A stretch of DNA of 64,000 nt. Source: Panax quinquefolius. Taxonomy: Eukaryota; Streptophyta; Magnoliopsida; Apiales; Araliaceae. Below, piece after piece: positions 12,887 through 24,365 of this stretch (its first letter is position 1; each line of letters opens with the position of its first letter). The notes beneath the pieces were generated by a model. It ran no database searches. It was not told where the DNA came from and saw only the letters and a list, made by a program, of their open reading frames with translations. Both the position numbers and the translations under genes were made by a program. Location: positions 39,118,977 to 39,182,976 of the forward strand of contig CM035151.1 in the NCBI GenBank assembly GCA_020205615.1. Reading direction: 5' to 3'.

Positions 12887-12958
12887 AGCGCCATTTGAAG
12901 CTGGTACTTCAAAGGCTTCGTGATAACAAGCTATATGCCAAGCTCAAAGCTTCCTTAA
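12887..12958 (+). pseudogene. Ty3/gypsy reverse transcriptase, part 2
   Basis: This continues the RT interrupted at 2700. With the insertion removed the frame reads SREDHERHLKLVLQRLRDNK then LYAKLK, the normal sequence just after the FIDD catalytic loop. Homology ends near 12958, where LTR-derived sequence begins, so the remainder of the parent element was lost. Confidence 0.9.
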
Positions 12959-13175
12959 ACTCAAAAGAAATATGCTCAATATTATAGAAGAAGAATTCTC
13001 AGATTCTGGTGTGATTTTAATTTCTAAACTGAGCATCCTATTTATAGGAGAATGGAATGGAACTATTTCAGAAAAATATCACGGACCAACAGTTGAAAGA
13101 ATTCACGGGCCAATTCTGTAATTCTTCAGTCGCCCAACTTTCAAACTAATAATATAATAATCAAATAAAACAAAA

Positions 13176-13208
<33 letters not shown>

Positions 13209-13288
13209 AAGAGTGTGTTCGTGCGTGTATGTGAGGGTGTGTGTGTGTGTGTCTGTGTGGTGGAAAGTGAAAGTGAAAGTGAAAGTGA

Positions 13289-13355
<67 letters not shown>

Positions 13356-14117
13356 AGTGGGGGTCTATGCAATAAGCCAAATTTATAACAAATACTTCAT
13401 AAAAATCTCCTCTATTTATCTCAATTCACTTGGCTTCTCAAAACACATTTTTGAACAACAATTATTCATCATTTATAACTTGTAATATTAACAACCAGAT
13501 CATTCCCAGGAAAGAGGGGGGTTTTAATAAGGATTTATCCCTATTGGCGCGCAATTAGGTGACCAAAACCCCTTTCTTCGACAGAATTTTCTAGACATTG
13601 TCAATAATGCAAATAATAATATGAATAACTTTATCTTCTCAATTATTGATTTAATAATATAAAATATTGTGACAATAATTGAATCAAATAACGTGAGATA
13701 CTATGCAACAATTACTGTGGCAATAATTGAAATAAACTGAGTGACTTCTCACGTAAGCATCAATAATCAATATTGTTTGCTACTATTTAATCACGCGTAA
13801 TACTGTACTTTTATCACCGAGTATTTCAATAGTTAACGGTAAAACTTTCGTCGTTATTTTTATAAAAAGATATTTTTGACGTTTTCTAACTCCGACAATA
13901 ATTCCGTTGTGGGGTCCACCAATAATTGTGCCGTCGTACTAATATTTCCTGATAAAACGAACATTCCTCGGCCAAATGAATATTTTATAACAACTTGCTT
14001 ACTTTAAAAAATTTATAAATATTACCCACAACTATAACATTATATCAAATCCACATCTTAATATTAAAAAAAATACAAAAAATTAAATCTTTATTCATAA
14101 AATTTGGGGTCTTAAAC
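12959..14117 (-). repeat. Fragment of a chromovirus-like LTR
   Basis: From a GGGGTCTTA-type LTR start near 14117 (minus) leftwards it carries the same conserved U3 block (about 13490-13600, with GGCGCGCAATTAGGTGACC in complement) and a TATAAATA box (minus, 13039-13046). The portion after about 12970 and the terminal inverted bases are missing, and the start has lost its CA. It is a truncated LTR of the family seen at 2701-5392. A long microsatellite stands where the other copies carry short TA tracts. Confidence 0.75.
13181..13352. repeat. Compound microsatellite (TA)n-(TG)n-(GTGAAA)n-(TG)n-(TA)n
   Basis: A TA run (about 13181-13208) is followed by irregular TG repeats, four to five copies of GTGAAA (about 13264-13290), a second TG run (about 13292-13319) and a second TA run (13320-13352). 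It lies between the TATA box and the U3 block of the LTR fragment. Confidence 0.9.
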
Positions 14118-14280
14118 TATTAAAATAATAATTTTTGAAATAAAACACTAAAAATATTAATAACATTCTATAGTACAAAAAATCAAAACAAAATACTACG
14201 ACAATATTTATTAAATTGGTTATCCAATTTGTTAAACAAAAATCAAAAATAATTTGTACATAACAAAATTTGTTTGTAAT

Positions 14281-14560
14281 TGTAACGCCCCCAAAATAGG
14301 TATACATCACCCATTCTAAGTCACCAAATACATGGTACAGAATACAATAGACAGTATTCAAACTATAAAAGGAGACCTCATTACATTTATTATCACACTA
14401 AATAGTTAGGACTACTAAAACAACCATCACGGACCGTCACTCCATACCCCGACTAGTCCCGGCTACGTTCTCATTTCCTGAAGAGAACAATTAAAGCAAA
14501 ATGGTGAGCTCAACTAGCCCGGTAAGAAATATTATGACTAAAATAATGCAAAATAAATTT
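14281..14560 (-). repeat. Left end of another chromovirus-like LTR, cut by copia sequence
   Basis: TGTAACGCCCCCAAAATAGG starts here and the sequence follows the LTR family for about 280 bp (including ggtgagctcaactagccc) before changing abruptly to copia gag sequence at about 14561. It is the same LTR end as at 2701 and 22433. The 163 bp between this and the previous fragment is plain AT-rich DNA. Confidence 0.8.
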
Positions 14561-14562
14561 GT

Positions 14563-16635
14563 TAGTTCCCTTGGGGACCCAAATCTGTTTGATCTTGGGT
14601 CTCACATGCATGGAATTATAATAGCACTTTGCAGCCTTGTGACCAATTTTGTAGCACATAAAACATTTAATATGATGCATGCTTGTGTGTGTGTGTGAGA
14701 ATTCATTCTCCATTTGAACTTTTGTGGTTCTTTAGTCATCCTTATGTTAAACTGATTTTTATTCTTCCACGTGTCCTTAAGTTTTATGAATTGTGAGGAG
14801 TGTACCTTACCTCTACTGTACCTTCCCAGTTGATTCGTAGAGTTGGTCTTACTTGACTCTACGATCCTTCGAGGTTGGTGAGTAGTGGATGTGTTACTCT
14901 TTTCTTTTATGAAGCCCAGGCCAGCATGGGATCCTTTACTCCTTGGAGTATGGATTGAATTAGTAGAACATGGCTGGGCTGGTTCTTCCTCATGTGAGGA
15001 TTTCACAAATGTAATGCCTCTACTAAAACTTGAAGCATTACTAGTGCTAGTTTCCTTTATCTTTTCCACACATGGCCCTGAGGTGGATCCCCCAAAGTCT
15101 AGGCACATTACATGGATGCACTTCTCTGACTAGAGAGTAGGGAGTCCATGGATCATGAGGATTTATTCCATGTAGAGATAGTCTTTTCTAGTTCCTCAAT
15201 TTTAGAGGTTAGATTGGACTCTCTTTGTGCATTGAGTTCATTGGTATGTTTTAAGATTTCATTCTCAGCCTCAAGCTTGGAGAGAAAGTTAGTACTTAGA
15301 AGGGTTGTTTCCAGTTCTTCTTGAACTTTCTTTTTCTCCTCTTGAAGAAGTGAATAATCCTTGACGTAACTACGAACCACTTTATGTATTGATGCAGATC
15401 AGTTGTTATGCCATGCAGTGCAGTTCTCAAATCATTAATGTCTACATCAGGAGAGTTGAAGTCAAATACCTCATCGATAATTACTTCTTGTATGTTGGAG
15501 TTTAGTTTATCCTTTGTATGTTTGGCCATTAGGCATAGATTAGCCATTTGGGGATCTTCATCATCTTCAGATTCAGGAGTTGAGTCATTGTCTGAGTCAC
15601 TCCACAATCCTCCAGCTACAAGGCCTTTGTCTCTCTTCTGAGGCCTTTTGTTACCTTTGTATTCCTTCTTTGGATGTGATTTCTTCTTTAGCTCTTCTCT
15701 GAGAGGTTTGTTGCAATTGGAAATGAAGTGGCCAGGCTTCTTGTAGTTGTAGCATAGATCATTCATTTGCTCATGGCTGTTGTAGTTGTTGACCTTCTTT
15801 TGTTTGCTGGTTTTGCCTTGACACATAAACCTTCTTAGTCTTTTTACCAGCATTGCAAGGTCTTCATCATAGTCCGAGTCAATTTAGTGTTGACCTTGGA
15901 GGTACTTTCATTTGCTTTGAGAGTAACACCCTTATCCTTCTTTCTGCCTTCTGACAGAGTTTCTGCTCGTTGAGTCAGCTCCAGTTCATATGTGAAAAGG
16001 TTACCGTATAGCTGTTGAACAGTCATCTCGTGGAGATTCTTTGACTCTCTAATAGCAGTGGTTTTGGCATCCCACTTACTTGGTAAGGCCCTCATGAACT
16101 TTATGATTAGATCTTTGTTTTGATAGATCTTTCCATAAGCTCGTAGAGAGTTGAGCAGAACGTTAAATCTCTCGTAGGTGGCAGTGACGTTTTCTCCTTG
16201 AACATTAGCGAACATTTCATACTGCTGTGTCAGGAGAGATTATTTATTTTCTCTTACTTCTTTCGTTCCTTCATGCATGATGAGTAGTGCTTCCCAAACC
16301 TCCTTTGCTATTTTACTGTTGACCACATTTTCGAACAGATCGTCTTCTAAGGATTGAAACAAAATGTTCTTGGCTTTCTTATCGAGTTTAACATATTTCT
16401 TCTCATTGTTTGTCCACTCCTCTTTGACTTTGATTTGTATTCTGTTTGGATTGTCTGTAGTTGGTGCAAGCTTTGTTGGAACATAGGGCCCATTCTGAAT
16501 AGTCTCAAATAGATCTTCATCTATTGAGTCCATGTATGCTTGCATCCTGACTTTCCAATTTGCGAATTTATCTTTATTGCACATTGGTGGCTTGCTGCCT
16601 CTTCCAGTCCTTGATTCGCTTGGTAAGTGTGCCAT
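14563..16635 (-). pseudogene. Ty1/copia gag, SIRE-like, truncated before protease
   Basis: Starts at ATG 16635 (MAHLPSESRTGRGSKPPMCN...FANWKVRMQAYMDS). One in-frame TAA (about 16240) precedes the gag core QQYEMFANVQGENVTATYER and IIKFMRALPSKWDAKTTAIR. After a frame change near 15850 there is a first zinc knuckle CYNYKKPGHFISNC, whose second Cys is replaced by Tyr. Next come an acidic spacer, a coiled-coil-like part (15153-15380, LLQEEKKKVQEELETTLL), and a second knuckle CFMCYKIGHKAAKC, followed by KQIWVPKG, the segment that normally precedes protease. Sequence breaks off exactly there, so no protease, integrase or RT remains. Gag would form virus-like particles. Confidence 0.88.
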
Positions 16636-16671
16636 TGGATCTACTTAAGCTTTGTAGGCTATATAATAAAA

Positions 16672-16686
16672 CCTGCTTTGATACCA
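16672..16686 (-). other. Copia primer-binding site, tRNA-iMet type
   Basis: On the minus strand TGGTATCAAAGCAGG lies just upstream of the gag start and just inside the LTR remnant, as expected for a copia element reading leftwards. Confidence 0.85.
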
Positions 16687-17190
16687 ATTATTAGTTCTAG
16701 AGGCACAATAGTTATCTAGAAGGGGGGGGGTTGAATAGATATTTTAAAAATCTTTTTGTTTTAACTTGTTAGTTGATAATGATTAAAACTCAGCGGAGTT
16801 AATATTTGTTTTAATCTCCCTTAAGATAGTGAGTTAATGAGAGTGAGGCAGTTATAGCAGTTATGATAGATATGACAGTTATAGCAAGAATGTAATAGAC
16901 ATAGTCATTTTAAGTGGTTCAGAGCACTTAAAGCTCCTAGTCCACTCTTCTACTCCTCGAGTAGGAAATCCACTAAGGATGTTTTTTTACACTTTCTGAA
17001 TCACACATATTCCTTCTAGACTAGTAGTTTAGGAACTTCTTAGTTCACTCTTGAACTCTTCAAGTCCAGCAGACTTGGCTCTTCATAGTTCACTTAGAAC
17101 TCTTCAAGTCCTTCTGACTTGGAACTTCCTTCAGTTGATTAGTAGTTGTTGAGTTCTTGATTGTTGCTACTCAGTTGCTGTTAAGAACTT
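16687..17190 (-). repeat. Partial copia 5' LTR
   Basis: About 500 bp lies between the copia primer site and the start of the next element. It contains the G-run followed by ttgaatagat that is common near the end of copia LTRs (about 16721-16740). The outer part of the LTR is absent: element B begins at 17191, apparently inserted into this LTR. A TSD cannot be tested because the other end of B lies outside the window. Confidence 0.65.
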
Positions 17191-18296
17191 TGTTGACGTC
17201 GGGATTTTTGGATGTCCCTTTCCGTTACTTGTTCTTTGGTGTTCTCATTTTAGGTGAGATTTATTTGAAAAAACAAGTGAAAAAGGTCTGACATGTATAA
17301 TGTCGATGATGGACTGTTAAGAGTCGCCAGTTGGTTTTTTAAATGGTTGTACCAACACAACCGAGAAAAGGTTTGCACATTGACCCAGTGATGTGACACT
17401 GCTATACGGGTCGGTGAAATTGAGATTCATTAGGGTCCGGGGACTTGGTTATGCGGGGGGAAGGTGTTAGGCACCCCCCGACATCCGTGTTACCACGGTG
17501 ACCGCCTCTTTTCAAGAAACTATTATCTGAATGTGTGTGTGTGTGGGTCAAAGTGCTGTTATTTAGAAGTAGTGCAAGGTCTCGTTCACACCTATATACA
17601 CAGGGTTTGAATTTATATACAAATTCACTTTTAAGCAAGATAAGGCAGTGATGTTTTATAAAAGAGGTTTTTTCCAAACCCTGATGCTCAATAGTAATTA
17701 AGACCTTTTACACTCCCATTTTATTAAGTGCTCGGCTTGATTGATTTTATTTGACAGATGCGAGGCATCCGTACGAAAATAATATACAAAAAAATGCCGA
17801 CTTCCTCGTGGGTATGGAAACCATTTGAGGAAATTTAGACAACGCAGAATAATTTACAACCTGCTTACAGCTGAAAATGTCCATCACGGGAACCGAATCT
17901 AGATTCAATGGGATGACTCTATGATCACATGATTCCTAGGCGCACAGAATACTGCAATTTGTATGAAAGCGATGGCGGTATATATATAAAAAGTCGTAAA
18001 TATATATATATCTGAGACATGATCACCAACCACGAAGCACCTCCATGGGGATCGAAAATGTAAATAAAGTCATTAAAAGCTATCAACCGCCACAGAGGAA
18101 ACTCGGTAGGACAAAAAAAGTAAATAAAGTCATAAATCTGGTCAACCGCCACAAAAGTAAAAGCTGCGGTAAAGACAAAATGTAAATAAAGTTGTACAAA
18201 GCGATCAAGCGCCACGATGTAAACTCAAGCGAGATGAAACGTAAAGAAAGTCATAAAAGCGATCAACAACCACGAAGTAAACTCGAGTGGGGAATG

Positions 18297-18343
<47 letters not shown>

Positions 18344-18414
18344 TGAATAAACTTGTAGGATGTAAAATCCGAGCTCATCGAATAGAGTCCAAGCCTTGCA
18401 GTTAATATATATAA

Positions 18415-18468
<54 letters not shown>

Positions 18469-18552
18469 TTATATATATTAAAGCGATAACGCACCAGGGC
18501 AAAAGTCTAGGCTCATCAAACAAAGTTCGACACACAATTAATATATATCAAG

Positions 18553-18601
<49 letters not shown>

Positions 18602-18752
18602 CAATAAGCGCACTGCATCAAGTCTCAGGCTTATCGAACAAAGTTTGACCACGCTTAATATATATATAAATGTATATATATATATATTAAAGCAAATAAA
18701 CGCTCGAGGCAAAATGCAGGCTCAATCGAGGCATAACTTCGATAATGTTAGT

Positions 18753-18798
<46 letters not shown>

Positions 18799-20015
18799 TG
18801 ATGAAATGAAACCACGAATAGAAGTCGAGGCAAAAGCAAGCAACACGACTCTCAGCGTGTAGAAGGGTGTGTCTTGAGAGATGAAGAAAGACTCTAAAGT
18901 GTGTGAGAAGGCTTACAACTGATTGCCAAAGAAGACTTCTATATCTTTAGAGTGGGTAAACACTAACTTTTGTAGGTACAAAAGGGGCTATATATGAACT
19001 CACAGGTGTTTAAAAGGGGAAAGTACACTACATGGGGTGAGTGCAGAGCTAATTGGGCAGGGCTTCCTCGCCTTTTTTCTCTTCCAAAATGGGCTGCCCA
19101 AGCCCTCTATTTATAGGCAATTTAGCCGCAGGTGTACCAGAGGCAACCCGGGTGGTGAGGATTTTTCTTTTTTTGGTCGGTCGTCTCAAAATGCGTGCAC
19201 TCGAACCTTTGTAATGTCCACTCAAACTTTCAGAAGTGCAATCCGGGCATCCGTTTGAGGTATACAGGACCTATTTCGAACCATCGTTGTCGAGAGTTGT
19301 ACGATAGCATGGGATTAGAGCTTGTACAAAGTCATTGAAGATGGGACGATGCCCTTTGGTCTTCAAGCTTCAACTTTCATCCGTTACCCCGCACAATAGT
19401 TACTCGGGATTGATTAGTCTTGTGGGACATCGTTGCATAGAGATGTTGAGACGACGTGGCATGGCATCGCGTTGGATAGATGACGATGTCGCCCCTCACC
19501 GGTGTTATCATCGGATTGGGCTGATAAAGCAGACGTTGCTCAGACTTCGCTGAGATTGGACTGCTGCAATTGTTGAAGGTCTTTATTGTCATCTTTGAGT
19601 TGTTCCTGTCTTCCCGATGTTATCGCCGGGTTGGTACAATGTATCTCGTTGTGAGCGCTGAGATTGAAGCTAGTCGCATTTGAACCAAGCATTTCCAGGG
19701 TTATTACCGAAACTACATTCCTTGGGGTTATCACCAAGGTTGGTGGCTATTCCCATGGTTGGGACTGAGACTGGATACCTCGGGGTTATCTCTGAGATTA
19801 ATCGATCTTCTCCGGTGTGTGTTCCGGTATTGGATCTGCATGCCTCGGGGTTACATCCGAGGTTGGAACTGTTACTCCCAGAGTGGGCTCCGGGGTTGAT
19901 GCTGAGCTTTCGGTAGTATTCGGTATGGATTGTCTTTCAGGGTTCTCTCTTAAAAGACGAATCTGTCCTCCTGCAATGTTAGTAACAATAGTACAGAAAA
20001 TTTTGAGTGTCTACA
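17191..20015 (-). repeat. LTR of element B (3' LTR)
   Basis: Plus strand begins TGTTGACGTCGGGATT and ends GAGTGTCTACA, the inverse of element A's LTR (TGTAGACACTC...GACGTCGACA). TATA box TATAAATA (minus) at 19108-19115. Large TA microsatellites lie at about 18299-18342, 18416-18467, 18555-18595 and 18754-18797, separated by units of a roughly 90-120-bp minisatellite carrying the phrase aagtctaggctcatcgaacaa and its variants. Confidence 0.9.
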
Positions 20016-20030
20016 GATGCCCCTCTTTAT
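20016..20030 (-). other. Polypurine tract of element B
   Basis: On the minus strand ATAAAGAGGGGCATC directly precedes the LTR start TGTAGACACTC. The same tract precedes the 3' LTR of element A. Confidence 0.85.
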
Positions 20031-20469
20031 CGTACTCATGCATGGCAATGCATGGGTAGGATAAAGAATCCTAGACACTTGAAACGAAATAAGACAAACA
20101 TGGTACTATATGTAGCAACATGAGGCAAATGTATGATGCATGTGTATGGGGTTATAGCCCAACATGCTGGGGATGATTGCTGGATCCCTGTTGCTTCAAC
20201 TGGGGATTGGCAATGCTGACCAGATTTGATGTATAAGCCGAATCTGTTTGGATGTTGATATTGGAGTTATAACCAAATTCCCGTGTTCTTGATAATGACT
20301 TGATCCTGAAGAGGTACCTCTTATGTGCAAGACATCTGTGGGGATAAAGCTTGGTCTGTTTGAGGATGTGTATAACATATTCCATCATCTATCCTCTTTG
20401 ATAACATTGACCTTTCATGGTTGGTATTGTCAGGACATGTGAAGATTCTGTTGGATTTACTGCCAACAG

Positions 20470-21080
20470 TAAATGCTGTCAGGGATGCTTGACCTTTGTT
20501 GACTTGTATTTCACCGTCATGTGAGTCAACGGCTGAAAAATCCTGTAGGATATACTGTCAAGGCTGCTTGACCTTCACTGACATGTGAATCAACGGCTGA
20601 AAAAAAAATAAATCCTGTGGGATATACTGTCAAGGTTGCTTGACCTTCGCTGACGTGTGAATCAACGACTGAGCATGCGTTGTAACCCCCATTGGGGTAC
20701 CACCGGGGTATAAGAGCAATCGAGCATGAAATCCTCGAATAGCTCTAGAGCTCTGATAGGTTTAATCGATATCGGCTGAAATAACGTCAAGGTTGCTTGA
20801 CCTTCGTTGATATGTGTGTCAACGGCTTAAATGTACTTTGTAATCCCCTGCCAGGGCTTCACGTTGTAACCCCTGTCGGGGATATACATTGTAACCATCG
20901 CTAATGTGTGTAGCAGCGGCTGGTCATCGGATGGCTTCCAATGCCTTGTTGGGTTTGCTTCCCCCGGTTATCATGATGTCAAGGCTACTTGACCTTCGCT
21001 GATTTGTGTGTCAACGGATGAGCATGCGTTGTAACCCTCGTCGGGGATATACGTTGTAACCCTTGTCGGGGATTCACTTA
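20470..21080 (+). repeat. Degenerate tandem repeats in the 3' non-coding part of B
   Basis: Two interspersed motifs recur. One is built around gtcaaggttgcttgacctt followed by cgctgacgtgtgaatcaacg (about 20560, 20630, 20785, 20970, with weaker copies at 20480). The other is gttgtaacccctgtcggggat (about 20680, 20840-20900, 21030-21075). GTCAAG...CTTGAC within the first motif is self-complementary. Element A has matching repeats at about 46500-46870. Confidence 0.75.
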
Positions 21081-22125
21081 GGGTAACGACACGGAGTTGG
21101 CGGCATCGGACCTGTACAAGGTATTGCCGTATGTGATTTATGACAACTGAGATCATCTGCATGGTATACCTCTTGTTCGGGTGACTACCAATGAGCGATG
21201 TACTGACTCAAAATTTCATTTGAGAAGACTAGGATTGTATGCTGTTTTGCTCAATCGTGTGGCATTTTTATTCCGGATTTGACTTTTCTAGTCCGCAAGA
21301 ACTCCTTTGCAACTCGAACTGGACCGAGCCGAAGGGGTGGGACCCATGGGGGGTTCCGCGAGGTGCTTTTCTTTGTAGCAGCAGTGAGCTGCTGACGAAT
21401 CACGGATGATAAATTCCAGCAGGTTGGTCTCACAAGTCATTTTCAACTTGTCGCGCGAAGGAAAATCCGTGAGCCTCTTTCAGATCTGCTGAGTTCGGGC
21501 TATTTTCTATAAATTCTGTCACCGTACAAGTGTTTTACACTATCCTGGTAATGTATGCATGTATTTTTTCTAGTTTTTATCCGTTGGATTGTGAGTTAGC
21601 GCATGAAATGCATCTAAACACATAGTATTGATTATGTATGTACAAATGACTTGATAAAAAATATTCAACATAGTAAATGTTAGTATTAAACCATGCTGAA
21701 CATAGTGTTGTGAAAAAATTTAACTTTTGAGACAGTCAAATTGGCACCTTTTTCTGCTATTTTTTGTCCTATTTGAGGTCCAATGAGCAAAAGGTATCAT
21801 AACAAAGTACTCCTAGTATTGAGGTTGACCTTATGCATGATGATTTTGATTTTGAATGCATATATTATGTATATGACTTTGGGGCAGGTGTGCTACTGAA
21901 TGGCAACCTAGACATGCGTATGTGCATGTGGATAGTCCTATTTTCAAAGGGGACTATGACAAAAATTTTCCAAATGTAGGCATTGGGTAGTCATGCATTT
22001 TTACTCTATTATATGTTAAAGTAAATGCATGCATGCATATAGTCATAAATGCATTTTAGAAATCTCCAAGTAAGGAAATACCACACCCTTTCTGAGGTGA
22101 TTTGGAGACTTGTTGTCCGGATATT
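21081..22125. other. Non-coding spacer of element B
   Basis: No gene seen. It corresponds to 45535-46500 of element A in inverted orientation and separates the antisense PMD gene from the repeat block and LTR. On the coding strand of the PMD gene this is where its promoter would lie; I could not pick out a convincing TATA box. Confidence 0.6.
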
Positions 22126-22422
22126 ATGGATCCGGATCAGCTAAGCAGTTCTCACAGGACCACTTCTGGCATACGGCGGAGGGCTTCCGAAGTGCCTCGT
22201 CCTCATTCTGTCAGACAGCCTTGTCGGTTAGTGGAGGCCGTGATTCATCCTGTCAGGGTAGATGTGCCAAACGTTGAGGACGAGGAGGCAGATATTCCGA
22301 TTGAGGATCCTGCTCCTGCTATACATGTTCCTCGTAGGGAGTTCCCGAGTATTCAGGTGGCAAACCCAGAGCTGTTGGGTGATTTGAGCAGACATCCCTC
22401 GATGTATTTGCATGCTAACGAG
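22126..22422 (+). pseudogene. Antisense PMD-like gene of element B, exon 1
   Basis: The reading frame starts at ATG 22126 (MDPDQLSSSHRTTSGIRRRA) and runs 99 codons to ...YLHANE. It is followed by GTATGG, which looks like a 5' splice site in the same position as in element A (AACAAG|GTATGA). The protein part is a basic, Ser/Arg-rich head, an acidic middle (VEDEEADIPIEDPAP), then REFPSIQVANPELLGDLSRH. I recognise no domain in this exon alone. It is the head of the gene whose second exon contains the plant mobile domain. The intron is cut by element C after ten bases and the next exon is found only at 57903. Confidence 0.75.
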
Positions 22423-24111
22423 GTATGGCATTTGTGACGCCCCCAAAATAGGTATACGTCACCCATCTTGGGTCACCACTTACATGGTACAGAATTCAAA
22501 TACAACTTAATAATACAACTGTCGTGTACAATACGACAAAACATAAACTGTGAGTTTGAATACAAATATTGTCTACTAGAGAGTATACAAACTCAAAAAG
22601 AGTCCTCATTACAATTATTATCACACTATTTCACGTAATAGTGAGGACTACTAATGCTATCATTTTGATTAAACTCACTCCGCTTCCCGACTAGTCCCCT
22701 CGCTACGTTCTCATTTCGTGAAGAGAACAATGAAAGTAAAAGGGTGAGCTCAACTAGCCCAAGAGGAAATATTATGACTAAGATAATGTAGAATATATTA
22801 TCGTTAGCCTTCAACAATGTTTAAGCGATACAATATAACAACCATCAAGTTTAATCTGCGGTGAACAAGCAATCCATTAAAAGAGTCAAGTAGAGAATAA
22901 AATCTACTATCTTTTATGATTTAGAAGGTTTTTCATCACTTTTATCATTTGGGACACGACTAAATAAATAATCCACATCATCGAATCACCCCCATGCACT
23001 ATGGCCAAGGATATTCTTTAGTATCACGACCACAATTATCCATGCACTACGGGCCAAGAATATTTGTGTATTCAATAATGGTCATGATCATGCCAACAAT
23101 CGTCCATCAATGCACTACTGGGGCAATGAGGACTTTTACCACATCATTTGTAACATTACGGTCATGATTACAATCGAATAATCCTCGGTCATAATCATAC
23201 CAAGTCCATCTATGCACTACTGAATACGATGACTTTCAACAAAATATAAACATGAGGATGATGACAATGATATAAGAATTCAATAAAACAAGTTCAAGAA
23301 TTAATTTATTCAGGGAACTAATAACGTCCAAATTGTCGACATGATCTTTGCTTTGTGCGGTAAAATTCAAGAATGCTCGGAAGAATATTTCCATGAAAAG
23401 ATCTTTGGATGAAGCGCAAATATCAAGAATATTCCACTAATTTCATGGAGTATAGAAGTCAAAACTTTAACCAACCGAGTATAATAAGGAATGGAATAAC
23501 AAAGGAAATCACCGAGGCGTCGATGAGGCAGATTGCAGCGAGTTATTCCAATGAATAATAAATAACGGAATCGGGTTCGATTGTAAAACGCATGCAGACG
23601 TGATATTCCAACAAAATAATAAAGAGAGCGGAATCGTCCTACAGTAAAAGCATACATCTGAGATATTCCAATGTAAATAATAAAGATTTTAATCGAATCC
23701 CAAGTAAAAAGCATGAGCGGGATATTCCAATGAGATAATAATAAAGAATTTCGAATCAGTCCGTGAGAAACGCATGAACAAGATGTTCCAACAGAATGAT
23801 AAAGAATGGAACAACAGAAGAATTTCACCAAGTATAGGGTAGCCCGCGTATACAAGTTATTCCAACAGAATAATAATGAATGGAATAACAGAAGTTCTCT
23901 TCATGGATAAGAAAGAAATAATACTCCCTACCTTGGAAAAACTGGATACTGGAATAGTGAGGTAGCATGCTTCTCTTCTTCTTTCTCTCTATAATTTCTC
24001 TCTATAATAATTGCTCTAAAGCTTTTGTGAATTGGTGAGAAATGAAGGAAGAATGAGCTTCTATTTATAGAAAAATATAGTTTCGATAATTGCACGTTTT
24101 GGGGCTCAAAA

Positions 24112-24365
24112 AATTACAGTACAATACCTCCAACTTTTCCTTTATTTTTAATTTAGTCATGGAAGTATTATCAAACTTGCACCACCTCCCCTAACTGTAA
24201 ATAATGTGATTCAATGGTAAATTATGTGAATTAATAGTTCTAGACATGTGAAAATACGAATTACAGTATAGTACCTCCATCTATACCTCTATTTTTAACT
24301 TAGTCATGCAAGTATTATCAATTTTGCACCAACTCCCCTAATAGTAACAAGAATGTGAAACAATA
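24112..24365. repeat. Diverged direct duplication inside the C LTR
   Basis: About 100 bp at 24112-24215 (acagtacaatacctccaact...) recurs at about 24263-24365 (acagtatagtacctccatct...), including the phrases tagtcatg-aagtattatca and gcacca-ctcccctaa. The segment is absent from the other LTRs of the family in this window. Confidence 0.8.

Larger units (their letters stand above)
17191..22432 (-). mobile_element. Element B, left part: 3' end of an Ogre/Tat-like retrotransposon
   Basis: Contains a full LTR in minus orientation, the polypurine tract next to it, a long non-coding stretch and the first exon of the antisense PMD gene. All parts match element A in inverted order (45244-50125). It stops at 22432, ten bases into PMD intron 1, where element C is inserted. 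The rest of the same kind of element resumes at 57903, so I treat the two as one element. That link is inference, based on order, orientation and complementary gene content. Confidence 0.8.

Noticed and set aside
13103..13380. Open frames rich in HTHTHT and YIYIYI
   Set aside because: They are translations of the TA and TG microsatellites. The same applies to frames at 4340-4546, 18205-18596, 27796-28248 and 48768-49059.
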